From Planctomycetota bacterium (GTDB taxonomy: Bacteria > Planctomycetota > UBA1135 > GCA-002686595): a stretch of DNA of 64,000 bases. Made by a program: the position numbers and the translations under genes. A model generated the notes under the pieces. That model worked only from the letters and a program-made list of their open reading frames with translations. It was not told where the DNA came from and ran no database searches. This document shows, in pieces, positions 1 to 7,971 of the stretch; position 1 is the stretch's first letter, and each line of letters opens with the position of its first letter. The stretch covers positions 1,054,001 to 1,118,000 of the forward strand of contig JACKHV010000001.1 in assembly GCA_020638835.1 (NCBI GenBank), in the 5' to 3' direction.

Positions 1-1002
1 GCAGACGAAGAAGCCGGTCACGACGAGGGTCAGGAAGATCCGTCGCATGTTGCGCAACAAGCGCGGTGGTTCGGAAGCCCACCAGCCGCTGCCGTTCTCG
101 ATGCGCTGCAACCGGCGCTGCTCGGCCTCGGGGTTGCCCGGCGTCCAGATCTTCTCGGACGCCCAGGTGTCGACGCGGTTCGTGATCGCCATCAGGACGA
201 AGGCGATCGCGACGAAGGAGAAGAGACCTTGGGCCGGACCGAGCAGGTAGATCGCGCTCGGCAAGCCCACCGCGAGGAAGACGACGAGTGTCCACTCGAG
301 CGTCGCGTGGATCCGCGCGCGCTCCGGGGGGCGTCGACGGAGGCGGGAGCCTTCGAAGTTCTTGCGCCGGACGACGTCGTGGGACTCCTCGTCGAGCGTG
401 AGCGGGGTTCCGGGTAGCGCGGCACGGCGCTCGGCCGCGACCAGCTCGGGGTGGCGTTCGTTGCGGCGCGCCGCGCGCCAGCGGTCGCTGTCCACTTGGA
501 TGCGCCGGTTGATCGTGGAGAGCATGGCGGCGCCGCAGATCATCGAGAGCACGGCCAGGATGAACGTGATCTTCATGTAGGCACGCTCGTGCGTCTCATC
601 CACGACCGCCTCGCAGGCGAACGCCAATCCGGCGACGAAGGTCGGGGTGCCGATCAGGACGAGCCAGCGAAGCAGGCGCAGCTTCGGAGCGACCGACGGA
701 CGCTCGCGAGCGGCGCGGTGCGCACGGACTTCTTCCGGGTGCGCAGACATCGCAGCGCGCGCTTCCCGCAGCGCCTCCAGGCGGTTCATCACGACGACGA
801 CGAGGGCAACGCTCCCGAAGAGGATCGCGAAGGAGTTGAGGAACCCGCGCATCGTCCCGTCGTAGACGTGCACGTAACAGGCGACCCCGACGGCCAGGGT
901 GAACCAGATCAGCCACAGCAGCCCGCGGTCGAGGCCGAAGTGCCGGCGTCGGCTCGCGCGCTGCTCGGGCAGGTCGTCGTCAGTGTGCCGCGCGCCGCTC
1001 AT
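1..1002 (-). CDS. Multi-pass membrane protein, paralogue of the next gene (3' end outside window)
   Basis: Reading from an ATG at 1002, the protein begins MSGARHTDDDLPEQ and runs open for 334 codons to the window edge, so its C-terminus is missing. It has about six hydrophobic stretches, for example near residues 29-45, 55-70, 135-155, 165-185 and 250-285, separated by charged, Arg-rich loops. Near the visible end is the motif GWWASEPPRLLRNMR, which matches GWWAAHPPRVLRHMR in the gene upstream. Both proteins also start MSGA, so they are tandem paralogues. The start overlaps the upstream stop by 23 bp, which suggests co-translation. No enzymatic motif is visible and I do not recognise the family. 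Confidence 0.75.
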   Translation of the reverse strand, partial: MSGARHTDDDLPEQRASRRRHFGLDRGLLWLIWFTLAVGVACYVHVYDGTMRGFLNSFAILFGSVALVVVVMNRLEALREARAAMSAHPEEVRAHRAARERPSVAPKLRLLRWLVLIGTPTFVAGLAFACEAVVDETHERAYMKITFILAVLSMICGAAMLSTINRRIQVDSDRWRAARRNERHPELVAAERRAALPGTPLTLDEESHDVVRRKNFEGSRLRRRPPERARIHATLEWTLVVFLAVGLPSAIYLLGPAQGLFSFVAIAFVLMAITNRVDTWASEKIWTPGNPEAEQRRLQRIENGSGWWASEPPRLLRNMRRIFLTLVVTGFFVC

Positions 1003-2098
1003 GTTCCGCCTGTCGCTCGTCGATCCACTCGCGCTCGCGCTGCAGCTGATCCCGTTCCGCCAGGCCGAGGACCGCGAGGCCGATCAGGAGGCCCGAGACG
1101 AAGATGGCCGCGGGCGGGTAGCGGTCCGCGGAGCTCTCGCCGTTCAAGAGCGGCATGACGACGCACGTGATCGCGCCGAGCACGACGAGCGCGATGAAGG
1201 CCACGCGCATGTGGCGGAGCACGCGCGGTGGATGCGCAGCCCACCAACCCTTCGAGCGTCGGATGTCGTCGTGGGCGCGGCGTCGGTCGGCCTCGCTCGT
1301 GGAGACGCGCAGACCGGGGACCGCGCGGCTCTCGACCAAGTTGATGAGCGCGAGGAGAGCGAGGATGCCGCCCGTGTACACGACGATGCCGCCGGCGTCG
1401 AAGAGGGCCAGGGAGAGGGGCAGTCCGATCACTCCGAACACGATCACGCCGACGCCGAGCACGCGCCGCAGACCCGAAGGCGTCTCGCGCTCGCGCGCGT
1501 GGTGCGCCGCTCCCCGGCGCTCCTCGAGGTGGAGCGGCGACAGCGCGCGTTCTGGAGGCTCGGCTTGGCGCGCCGCCTGGCGCCCCTCGAGCCAGCGCGT
1601 CGAGTCGGCCTGTTGCTTGCGGTCGATCAGCAGCACAAAGGCGACGCCGATCACGATCACGAAGAGGCCGAAGAAGGCCTCGAAGGCGCTGCGGGGATGA
1701 CGCAGTCGCTCCAGCGCGTGGGGCTGCGACGCCACGTGCACCAAGCCCACCGCGCACATCGCCACGGCGGCGCGGCGAGTCCACACCAGTCCGGCGTTCA
1801 CCGGCGGCTTCTCGCGCTCGTGCGACGCGTGCGGCGCGGGATGCGGCGCGTCGTCTCCGTCTCCGAAGCGGCGGCGCTCGTGCGCAGTGTTCTCGAACCG
1901 ACTCGCCACGAAGGCCAGCGCCATGCCGGCGGCGAGGAAGGCGATCAGGCCGTTCGCGACGCCGCCGCGCGTGCCGTCGAAGAAGACGAGCATCCACGCG
2001 GCCCCGCCGAAGACGGCGTATGCGAGCAGCGCCTGCTCGGTGCGGGAGAAGCGCAGCCTGGACCGTCGAGTCGACTCGGGGTGTGGGGCTCCGGACAT
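980..2098 (-). CDS. Multi-pass membrane protein of unknown function
   Basis: This 372-residue protein starts at ATG 2098 (MSGAPHPESTRR). Hydrophobic segments are visible near residues 25-45, 50-65, 108-125, 140-160, 220-245, 250-265, 300-320 and 330-350. The loops are rich in Arg, Glu and His, and the C-terminus is a charged helix. The motif GWWAAHPPRVLRHMR near residue 290 is shared with the downstream paralogue. It lies 65 bp downstream of the last glycosyltransferase of the polysaccharide operon, so it may be transcribed with it, but nothing in the sequence gives a glycan-related role. Function unknown. Confidence 0.75.
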   Translation of the reverse strand: MSGAPHPESTRRSRLRFSRTEQALLAYAVFGGAAWMLVFFDGTRGGVANGLIAFLAAGMALAFVASRFENTAHERRRFGDGDDAPHPAPHASHEREKPPVNAGLVWTRRAAVAMCAVGLVHVASQPHALERLRHPRSAFEAFFGLFVIVIGVAFVLLIDRKQQADSTRWLEGRQAARQAEPPERALSPLHLEERRGAAHHARERETPSGLRRVLGVGVIVFGVIGLPLSLALFDAGGIVVYTGGILALLALINLVESRAVPGLRVSTSEADRRRAHDDIRRSKGWWAAHPPRVLRHMRVAFIALVVLGAITCVVMPLLNGESSADRYPPAAIFVSGLLIGLAVLGLAERDQLQREREWIDERQAEHERRAAH

Positions 2099-2163
2099 GC
2101 CGCCATCCTACCCCCGTGTGAGGAGGGCATTCACGCGGACCTCATCCGCGATCGGCGAGCGCA

Positions 2164-3507
2164 TCAGGCGGGTTCGCGCGGAGCGCCGGAAGCTCGTCGA
2201 GGTGCCTGCGGGGGCGCCGGCAGGGCCGGCGGCGGGTCCACCGGCGCGGCGATGTGCGATGCGCGCGGGGCAGTCTCGGTCGCGGCCTCGAGCGGGCCGC
2301 CGCCCAGCACCTCGAGCATCCGCGCGGCCAAGGCGTCGCGACCGTAGCGCGGCGCGGCGCGGTGCGCGTTGGTCGCGAGGCTCGAGCGTTCGGCGGGGTC
2401 GTCCGCGAGTCGGCGCACGGCCGCGGCGAGGGCGGCGGAGTCCTCCGCGGGGACGCAGAGGCCGCAGTCCGCGTCCTCGAGGATCCGCGACGCTTCACCG
2501 GCGGGACCGGCGAACAGGATCGTGCGACCCGATCCCATGGCTTCGAAGATCTTCGACGGGATGACCGTCTCGAAGACGGGCGTGTCCTTGAGGTGCACGA
2601 GCGCGACGTCGCAGAGGCTCCACAGCGCCGGCATCGCGTCCTTCGCGACGGGCGCGTGGAAGCTCACGTTGTCGAGTCCGCGTCGCTCGCGCTCGGTGAC
2701 CAGCTCGCGCTTCGCCGCTCCGTCGCCGACGAACAGGAAGTGGACGTCGTCGCGGTCGCGCAGCGCCTCCGCCGCGTCGAGCACCTTCTCCAGCGCGTGC
2801 GCCATGCCGTGCGTGCCGAGGTAACCGATGACGGTGCGTCCTTCCACGCCGTAGCGGCGCGCCGTGTCGGCGTCGCGGTCGCGCGGCACGTACGAGTCGA
2901 GGTCGACGCCGTTCGTGACGACGGCGATCTTCGAACCGTCGACGCCGCGCGCGATCAGGTCGTCGCGGAAGGCGTTCGTGACGGCGACGATGCGCCAGGC
3001 GCGTCGGTAGAGGAAGAGCTCCACGCGCTCCATCGCGCGCAGGCAGCGGCTTTGGCGCAGCGCGCCGACCGCTTCGATCGAGGCGGGCCATAGGTCGCGC
3101 AGCTCGAAGACGAAGCGCTTGCGGCGAAGCGCGGCGACGGCCCAACCCGCGACGGCGGTGAAGAACTGCGGCGAGGTCGCCACGACCACGTCGGGCCGGC
3201 GTGGGACGAGCGCGCCGAGGAAGCCCGCCACCATGAACGACAGGTAGTCGAGCGTGCGCAGCAAGGTGCCTCGGTTGGCGCTGATGAAGGTCTTGACGCG
3301 GATGACCTGGATCCCGTCCAGCTCCTCGCGCGCGAACCAGCGGTTCCGCCAGCCGTGGTGCAGCTTGCCCGCCGGGAAGTTCGGCGCCCCCGTCACGACC
3401 GTCACGCGGTGACCCGCGCGCACCCAGCGCCGCGCGTGCTCGTGCGTGCGCGTCGCGGGAGCGTTCGTCTCCGGCGGGAAGTTGTCGGTCAGGAAGAGGA
3501 CGTGCAT
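2164..3507 (-). CDS. Glycosyltransferase family 4 (WbuB-like)
   Basis: This 447-residue protein begins MHVLFLTDNFPPETNAPATR and has the double Rossmann layout of retaining GT-B enzymes. The N-terminal domain carries the PPETNAPATR acceptor-side motif and a VTVVTGAPNFP strand typical of WbuB-like family 4 transferases. The C-terminal domain carries VIGYLGTHGMAH near residue 232 and the donor-binding segment around PSKIFEAMGSGRTILF near residue 330. A proline/alanine-rich tail of about 35 residues follows the fold and is probably disordered. It should add a sugar to the lipid-linked repeat unit on the cytoplasmic face. Its start lies 4 nt after the heparinase-fold gene stop, so it is the last clear glycan gene of the operon. 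Confidence 0.88.
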   Translation of the reverse strand: MHVLFLTDNFPPETNAPATRTHEHARRWVRAGHRVTVVTGAPNFPAGKLHHGWRNRWFAREELDGIQVIRVKTFISANRGTLLRTLDYLSFMVAGFLGALVPRRPDVVVATSPQFFTAVAGWAVAALRRKRFVFELRDLWPASIEAVGALRQSRCLRAMERVELFLYRRAWRIVAVTNAFRDDLIARGVDGSKIAVVTNGVDLDSYVPRDRDADTARRYGVEGRTVIGYLGTHGMAHALEKVLDAAEALRDRDDVHFLFVGDGAAKRELVTERERRGLDNVSFHAPVAKDAMPALWSLCDVALVHLKDTPVFETVIPSKIFEAMGSGRTILFAGPAGEASRILEDADCGLCVPAEDSAALAAAVRRLADDPAERSSLATNAHRAAPRYGRDALAARMLEVLGGGPLEAATETAPRASHIAAPVDPPPALPAPPQAPRRASGAPREPA

Positions 3508-3511
3508 GGGC

Positions 3512-5137
3512 TCACCAGCTGAGGCGCGTGTGCAGCGTGGGGGACTGCAGCGTCGTGCGCAGGCAGAGGTTGGGCACCGTGCGGCCGAAGCTCGGGTGCC
3601 AGGTGCCGTCCTCGCAGCGCAGGCGGCCGCCGGTCTGTTCGAGGCGCACCGCGAGCGGACCGCGACGCAGCTCGGCGCCGGCGCGCTCGATGCGCACGTC
3701 GGGGTGCACGTGCAGGGCGCAGCGCGCGCTCGTGTACTCGCCCGCGAGGCGGTCGACGATCGAGAGCGAGCCGTCGTCGAGTCGCCACTCGCGCGAGTGG
3801 CGAACGCGACCGGGCAGGCGCTCGTAGCCGTCGTGCGAACAGCGCACGGTCAGGACGCGCGCCTCGTCGGTGATCGAGAGGTCGAAGGGCTTGGCGCGGC
3901 GCGCGACGCGGAAGCCGCTCCAGACCTCGGAGCTGTCCGCCCCGTCCACCTCGACCGTGTTGTGCGCGGCGGTACCGCGCTGGCGCACGCGCTCGGCGCT
4001 CTCGCCGTACAGCGAGGTCCCCGAGTTCACGAACCAGCGCTCGCCGAAGAAGGAGGCCTCGAAGGACAGCGTGTCCGCGTGCGCGTGGCCGAGCAGGTAG
4101 CGCGGTCCCAGCTCGCCGACGTCGCAGATCACGAAGGCTGCGCCGCTCTGGAGCCGCACGTAGCCGGACTCAGCGAGCTCGATCACGCCGTCGCCGGGCG
4201 CGATGCCGGGGCCGAACTCGAGCCGACGCGCGTAGGCCTCGAGCTCGCTCGACTCGGGCGCCATGCCGAAGGCCGCGTCGTTGAAGAAGGGGATCGCGCC
4301 GTCGGGGTGCAGCATCGCGCGCATCCAGCGCCGCATGCGGCCGATCGTCTCGTTCAGCTCGTCGGGCAGCCCGCGGCGCCGCGCGGGGAGCGCGTGCTCG
4401 AGCCCGCGGATCAGGTTCGAGAGGTCGAGCAGGTCCTCGAGGAACAGGCAGTGGTACATCGGGCTGCGCTCGAAGTGTCCGCCGTCCGCGAGCACTTGTT
4501 CGCGCAGCTCGCGCGCGACGAGCTCGGTGCCGCGCTGCAGCCAAGCGTCTGCCTCGCGACCCTCGAAGAACAGGCCCGCGAAGACGATCGCCTTCGCGTT
4601 CGCGAACAGGTGGTTGCCGAGCAAGTGGTGCTCGAGGCTGTCGCGCAGGTAGCGCGTCTGCACCGCGAGGCTGTGCACGGCTTCCGGCGAGATGCGACCG
4701 CCGGTGAGCGCCCACTGGATCCAGCGCACGACGCGGATCGACAGCGGATAGGGCTCCCAGCCGTTGCCCTCACCGGGCGGGTTCTCCTGGATCCAGCGCC
4801 CGATCCAGCGATCGTGCCACGCCGCGCGCTCCGCCGCGTCCTCGGCGACGAGGTCGTCGTGGTAGTGCAGCTGGTAGAGCCAGAGCTTCGACTCGCGTGC
4901 GTCGTTCCAATCGTCCGCGCCGGCGATCTCGCGCTCGCGTCCGAGGAGCCGCACGCGATCGCGACCGACGAGCGAGCGTTCGCGGCGCGGTCCCACGGTC
5001 CAGTTCACGTCGGCGCGGCGCCGCGGCGCGGGCGACGCGTCGATGCGCGGCTTGTGGACGACCCGCCACAAGCGTCCGATGATCTGCGTCGGGCGCAGCG
5101 TCGGGATCGTGCGGGCGTAGAGCAGCGCGCGGTTCAC
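3512..5137 (-). CDS. Heparinase II/III-family polysaccharide lyase
   Basis: The chosen GTG start at 5137 overlaps the methyltransferase stop (GTGA) and gives 541 residues beginning MNRALLYARTIPTLRP. The frame stays open further upstream, but that extension would lie inside the methyltransferase gene. The N-terminal half is an alpha-toroid with WLYQLHYHDDL, GNGWEPYPLSIR and HHLLGNHLFANAKA. The C-terminal half is beta-rich and includes LGHAHADTLSFE and GTAAHNTVEVDG, both typical of heparinase II/III-like proteins (PF16889 plus PF07940). No clear signal peptide is seen. Genes of this kind inside export operons trim or proofread the uronic-acid-containing polymer, or edit its modification. The substrate here is unknown. 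Confidence 0.88.
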   Translation of the reverse strand: MNRALLYARTIPTLRPTQIIGRLWRVVHKPRIDASPAPRRRADVNWTVGPRRERSLVGRDRVRLLGREREIAGADDWNDARESKLWLYQLHYHDDLVAEDAAERAAWHDRWIGRWIQENPPGEGNGWEPYPLSIRVVRWIQWALTGGRISPEAVHSLAVQTRYLRDSLEHHLLGNHLFANAKAIVFAGLFFEGREADAWLQRGTELVARELREQVLADGGHFERSPMYHCLFLEDLLDLSNLIRGLEHALPARRRGLPDELNETIGRMRRWMRAMLHPDGAIPFFNDAAFGMAPESSELEAYARRLEFGPGIAPGDGVIELAESGYVRLQSGAAFVICDVGELGPRYLLGHAHADTLSFEASFFGERWFVNSGTSLYGESAERVRQRGTAAHNTVEVDGADSSEVWSGFRVARRAKPFDLSITDEARVLTVRCSHDGYERLPGRVRHSREWRLDDGSLSIVDRLAGEYTSARCALHVHPDVRIERAGAELRRGPLAVRLEQTGGRLRCEDGTWHPSFGRTVPNLCLRTTLQSPTLHTRLSW

Positions 5138-5874
5138 GCGGCCCTCCGATTCCGCGCCGGGCGCGCGGGCTTCTCGAGCTCGACGACCATCAACACGCGC
5201 CAGCGCGCGAGGAACGGCAGCAGGTTCACGGCGCGCTCGTACAGCGTCCCGACCGAGTAGGTCAGCGCGTTCCAGCGCAAGTACTCCGGACGACCTTCGA
5301 TCAGCTCGACGCGCTTCACTGTGAGACCCGCGCCCTCGGCCCAGCGACGAACGTCGGCGGGCGTGTTCGCGAGGTAGCGCGTCGGGAAGGTGTCGGCCTC
5401 GTCGCGACCGCGCAGCCGGTTCACGAACTGGTGGAAGCGCGTGGAGGTGAGGCGCGCGATGGTCGGCATGTAGTGCCGCTTGTTCGGCGTCTTGGCGATG
5501 AAGCGGCCGCCGGGACGCAGCACGCGCGCGACCTCGCGGAAGACCTCGCGCGGGCGCTCGAGGTGCTCGAGTACGTTGTCCGCGACGACCACGTCGAAGC
5601 ACTCGTCGGCGTACGGGATCACCTCGCCGCGGCCGATGCGGCCCTCGTCGAGGTGCGGATTCGCCATCACGCGCTCGTCGACGTCGATGCCGCACACGCT
5701 GGCGACGAGGCCCTTGAAGTTCATCTCCGCGACGCGACCCGCCCCGGCGCCGAGGTCGAGCAGGTCGTGGTCGTCGTCGATGCTCTCGAGGATCCGCTCT
5801 CGCAGGATCCGGTCGTCCCAGCGCTCTCCGTGCGCGGGGTAGAGGGTGCGGTCCATCCACTTGACGAGGCTCAT
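5134..5874 (-). CDS. Class I SAM-dependent methyltransferase
   Basis: This 246-residue protein has a standard seven-strand methyltransferase fold. The SAM-binding motif I is LDLGAGAGR at residues 39-47, the acidic end of strand 2 is CGIDVD, and motif post-II is VVVADNVLEHLERP. The downstream segment FREVARVLRPGGRFIAKTPN is typical of UbiE/Methyltransf_11 proteins. It begins 9 nt after the stop of the propeller-like gene and overlaps the lyase start, so it belongs to the polysaccharide operon. A role in methylating a sugar or an intermediate of the polymer is inferred from context. The acceptor cannot be read from sequence. Confidence 0.87.
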   Translation of the reverse strand: MSLVKWMDRTLYPAHGERWDDRILRERILESIDDDHDLLDLGAGAGRVAEMNFKGLVASVCGIDVDERVMANPHLDEGRIGRGEVIPYADECFDVVVADNVLEHLERPREVFREVARVLRPGGRFIAKTPNKRHYMPTIARLTSTRFHQFVNRLRGRDEADTFPTRYLANTPADVRRWAEGAGLTVKRVELIEGRPEYLRWNALTYSVGTLYERAVNLLPFLARWRVLMVVELEKPARPARNRRAA

Positions 5875-5883
5875 CGTGGTTCC

Positions 5884-6996
5884 TCAGGCAGCGAGCGCGT
5901 CGGGGTCGCTCAGCACTTCACGGACGTCGGACTCCGACCAGCGCAGCAAGCGGCCGTGACGGCCGCGGATCGACTGCGCGGTGGCGAACAAGTAGGGGAG
6001 GCGGCTGTCGCCGGCGGCGAGCAGCAGGGTCGGGTATTGCAGGTAGCCGCGGCGGTCGTCGAGCAGCGCGAGGTCGCGCTCGAAGCGTGCCACCGGGCGC
6101 CAGTCGAAGCCGTCGAGGCTCGCGAACAGCGCGACGCGCGCGTCGGTGTTCACGGAGCTCTTCTCGACGGCGGTCGAGAGGTAGTGCATGCCGCGACTCG
6201 AGGCGGCGGCGAAGCAGCTGCCGGGCAGCGATGCGAGCGCGTCGAGGCGACCCGTGCGCGGATCGAAGAACTGCACGTGGTTGCGTTCTTGTGGCGTGTC
6301 CGTTGGCAGCACGAGGCCCTCGGGCGTGCAGAGGATCGACACCCCGCGTGCGCGCTGTTCGCCGCGCAGGACCGGCTCGAGCGTCTCGAACTCGTCGTCG
6401 GTCCACCACAGGCCGACTTCGGGGCCGTCGTCTCCGGTCAGCACCCACATGCCTCCGCGGTGCGGATCGGCGTGGATGCCGTGGACGTGGCGGATGCTGC
6501 CCGCGGGGAAGGAGCGCGCGACGTCGAAGCGTCGTCCGTCCTCCGAGACGTAGACGTGCACTTCGGCGCGCTCGGCGTTGTTCCAGTACTCGCCGAACCA
6601 CACGCGGCCGGAAGCGCTGCGGCAGAGGTTCAGCGGGCGCGTGCCGCGCGTGACGGGGTGCGAAGTCGTGAACTCGGTCGCGCCCGCCGCGAGGTGCAGC
6701 AACCGGCCGCGCACGATCGCCGCGAAGGCGCCGCCGCCGAGCGGGAGCAAGCCGTGGAAGCCGGTGCGGAAGAAGCGGCGCGTCAGCGAGCTCGACGACA
6801 TCAAGCGCTCGGCGGCGCCGGCCCGGACCTTCGCGAGCGGCGCGAAGTTCAGGCCGCCGTCGAGCGAGTGCTCGAGCGTGAAGCCGCGCGCGGCGTACAA
6901 TACGTCGCCTTCCGCGGCGAGCACGCGGCGCTCTCCGAGGTCGCGAGGGGTGAGGTGGTGCTCCATCCGGTTCGCGGCGTATTCGTGGTCGTGCAC
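5884..6996 (-). CDS. Beta-propeller/BNR-like protein of unknown function
   Basis: From the GTG at 6996 the product is 370 residues; an internal ATG at 6966 would remove ten. The sequence is dominated by beta strands with loosely repeated blades, for example ASGRVWFGEYWNN, VSEDGRRFDVARSF, GGMWVLTGDDG and ASLDGFDWRPVARF. The DGxxF/DGFDW turns resemble BNR/Asp-box propellers of the sialidase-like superfamily. There is no signal peptide and no complete sialidase arginine triad that I can identify. It sits 3 nt after the sulfotransferase stop and 9 nt before the methyltransferase, inside the polysaccharide operon. It could bind or process the polymer in the cytoplasm, but that is inference only. 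Confidence 0.7.
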   Translation of the reverse strand: MHDHEYAANRMEHHLTPRDLGERRVLAAEGDVLYAARGFTLEHSLDGGLNFAPLAKVRAGAAERLMSSSSLTRRFFRTGFHGLLPLGGGAFAAIVRGRLLHLAAGATEFTTSHPVTRGTRPLNLCRSASGRVWFGEYWNNAERAEVHVYVSEDGRRFDVARSFPAGSIRHVHGIHADPHRGGMWVLTGDDGPEVGLWWTDDEFETLEPVLRGEQRARGVSILCTPEGLVLPTDTPQERNHVQFFDPRTGRLDALASLPGSCFAAASSRGMHYLSTAVEKSSVNTDARVALFASLDGFDWRPVARFERDLALLDDRRGYLQYPTLLLAAGDSRLPYLFATAQSIRGRHGRLLRWSESDVREVLSDPDALAA

Positions 6997-6999
6997 GGC

Positions 7000-7971
7000 T
7001 CAGGCCCTCCCCAGCGCGCGGCGCAGGTCGAAGGCCGCGGCGGCGAAGAGGCGCAAGAGAGGCGCGCAGTGCAGCGCCACTTGCTCGGGGAAACGCAGCG
7101 CGGCGCGACCCTGGTCCTCGACGTACCCGAGCTCGCGGAAGCACTCCCGCGCCACGCGCTCGGTCATGCGCACCTGGAAGGCGGACAGCCCCGTGCGCCA
7201 CTTCTCCATGTTGTTCGTCAGCAGCGGGCCGAGCGTCTCCTTCTTCCACGCGAGCTCGCGCTGGTCGACGAGTTGCTTGGCGGACTCGCCGAACTCGAGC
7301 ATGCGCGCGTCGAACTCGAGGTCGACGTGCTCGCAGATGCGCCGCAGCACGGCGTCCGGATCGGCGATCAGCTGTTCGTAGCGCACCTCGAGGTACGCTT
7401 CGCCGAACAGGCGCCGGCCGAGCTTGCGCCCGCGGCGCAGCTGTTCCTTGCAGATCATCACGTGCGCCCACCACGGACGACCGGCGCTCCACGCCGCCTT
7501 CGTGCGCGAGAGCAATACGTCGCGCGGATCGCGGATGACGTGCACGACGCGCGCCGCGGGGAACTCGCGCTTCCAGGCGGCGAGGTGGTCGAGGCTGCGC
7601 GGGTCCTTGTCGCCGATGCGCGTCTTGCCGGACCTCGCGGCGACGCGCTGCAGCAAGCGACGGAAGACGCGCGCGGTGTCCAGGCCGCGCCCGCTCTCGG
7701 GCTGCAGCAGGACGGCCGCGTCGAGCCCGGCGCGCGCGAAGTCGGCGTCCGAGAAGAGCGCCGCCTGCAGCGCGTTGGTCCCGAGCCGCTGGTAGCGACG
7801 ACGGACGCCCGCATCCGCGACGTAGCGCCGGAAGAAGTGCGTCTCGGGCGGGAAGCACAGCTCGGGGTGCGCGTTGAGCATGCTCTGGAGCAAGCTCGTG
7901 CCCGAGCGTCCCACGCCGCAGACCACCACGGGGCGCTGCACGTCGACTGTGATGGTCTCCGTGGTCGTCAT
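7000..7971 (-). CDS. PAPS-dependent sulfotransferase
   Basis: This 323-residue protein carries the 5'-phosphosulfate loop GVGRSGTS at residues 19-26, and the 3'-phosphate-binding segment VIRDPRDVLLSR follows near residue 146. These are the signature elements of the sulfotransferase superfamily (Sulfotransfer_1/3). The family transfers a sulfate group from PAPS to a hydroxyl or amine. The ATG at 7971 overlaps the asparagine synthetase stop (ATGA), so both are translated together. Its position in the operon suggests that the exported polysaccharide is sulfated, which would fit a marine or host-free aquatic lifestyle. No PAPS synthesis genes are in the window. Confidence 0.9.
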   Translation of the reverse strand: MTTTETITVDVQRPVVVCGVGRSGTSLLQSMLNAHPELCFPPETHFFRRYVADAGVRRRYQRLGTNALQAALFSDADFARAGLDAAVLLQPESGRGLDTARVFRRLLQRVAARSGKTRIGDKDPRSLDHLAAWKREFPAARVVHVIRDPRDVLLSRTKAAWSAGRPWWAHVMICKEQLRRGRKLGRRLFGEAYLEVRYEQLIADPDAVLRRICEHVDLEFDARMLEFGESAKQLVDQRELAWKKETLGPLLTNNMEKWRTGLSAFQVRMTERVARECFRELGYVEDQGRAALRFPEQVALHCAPLLRLFAAAAFDLRRALGRA

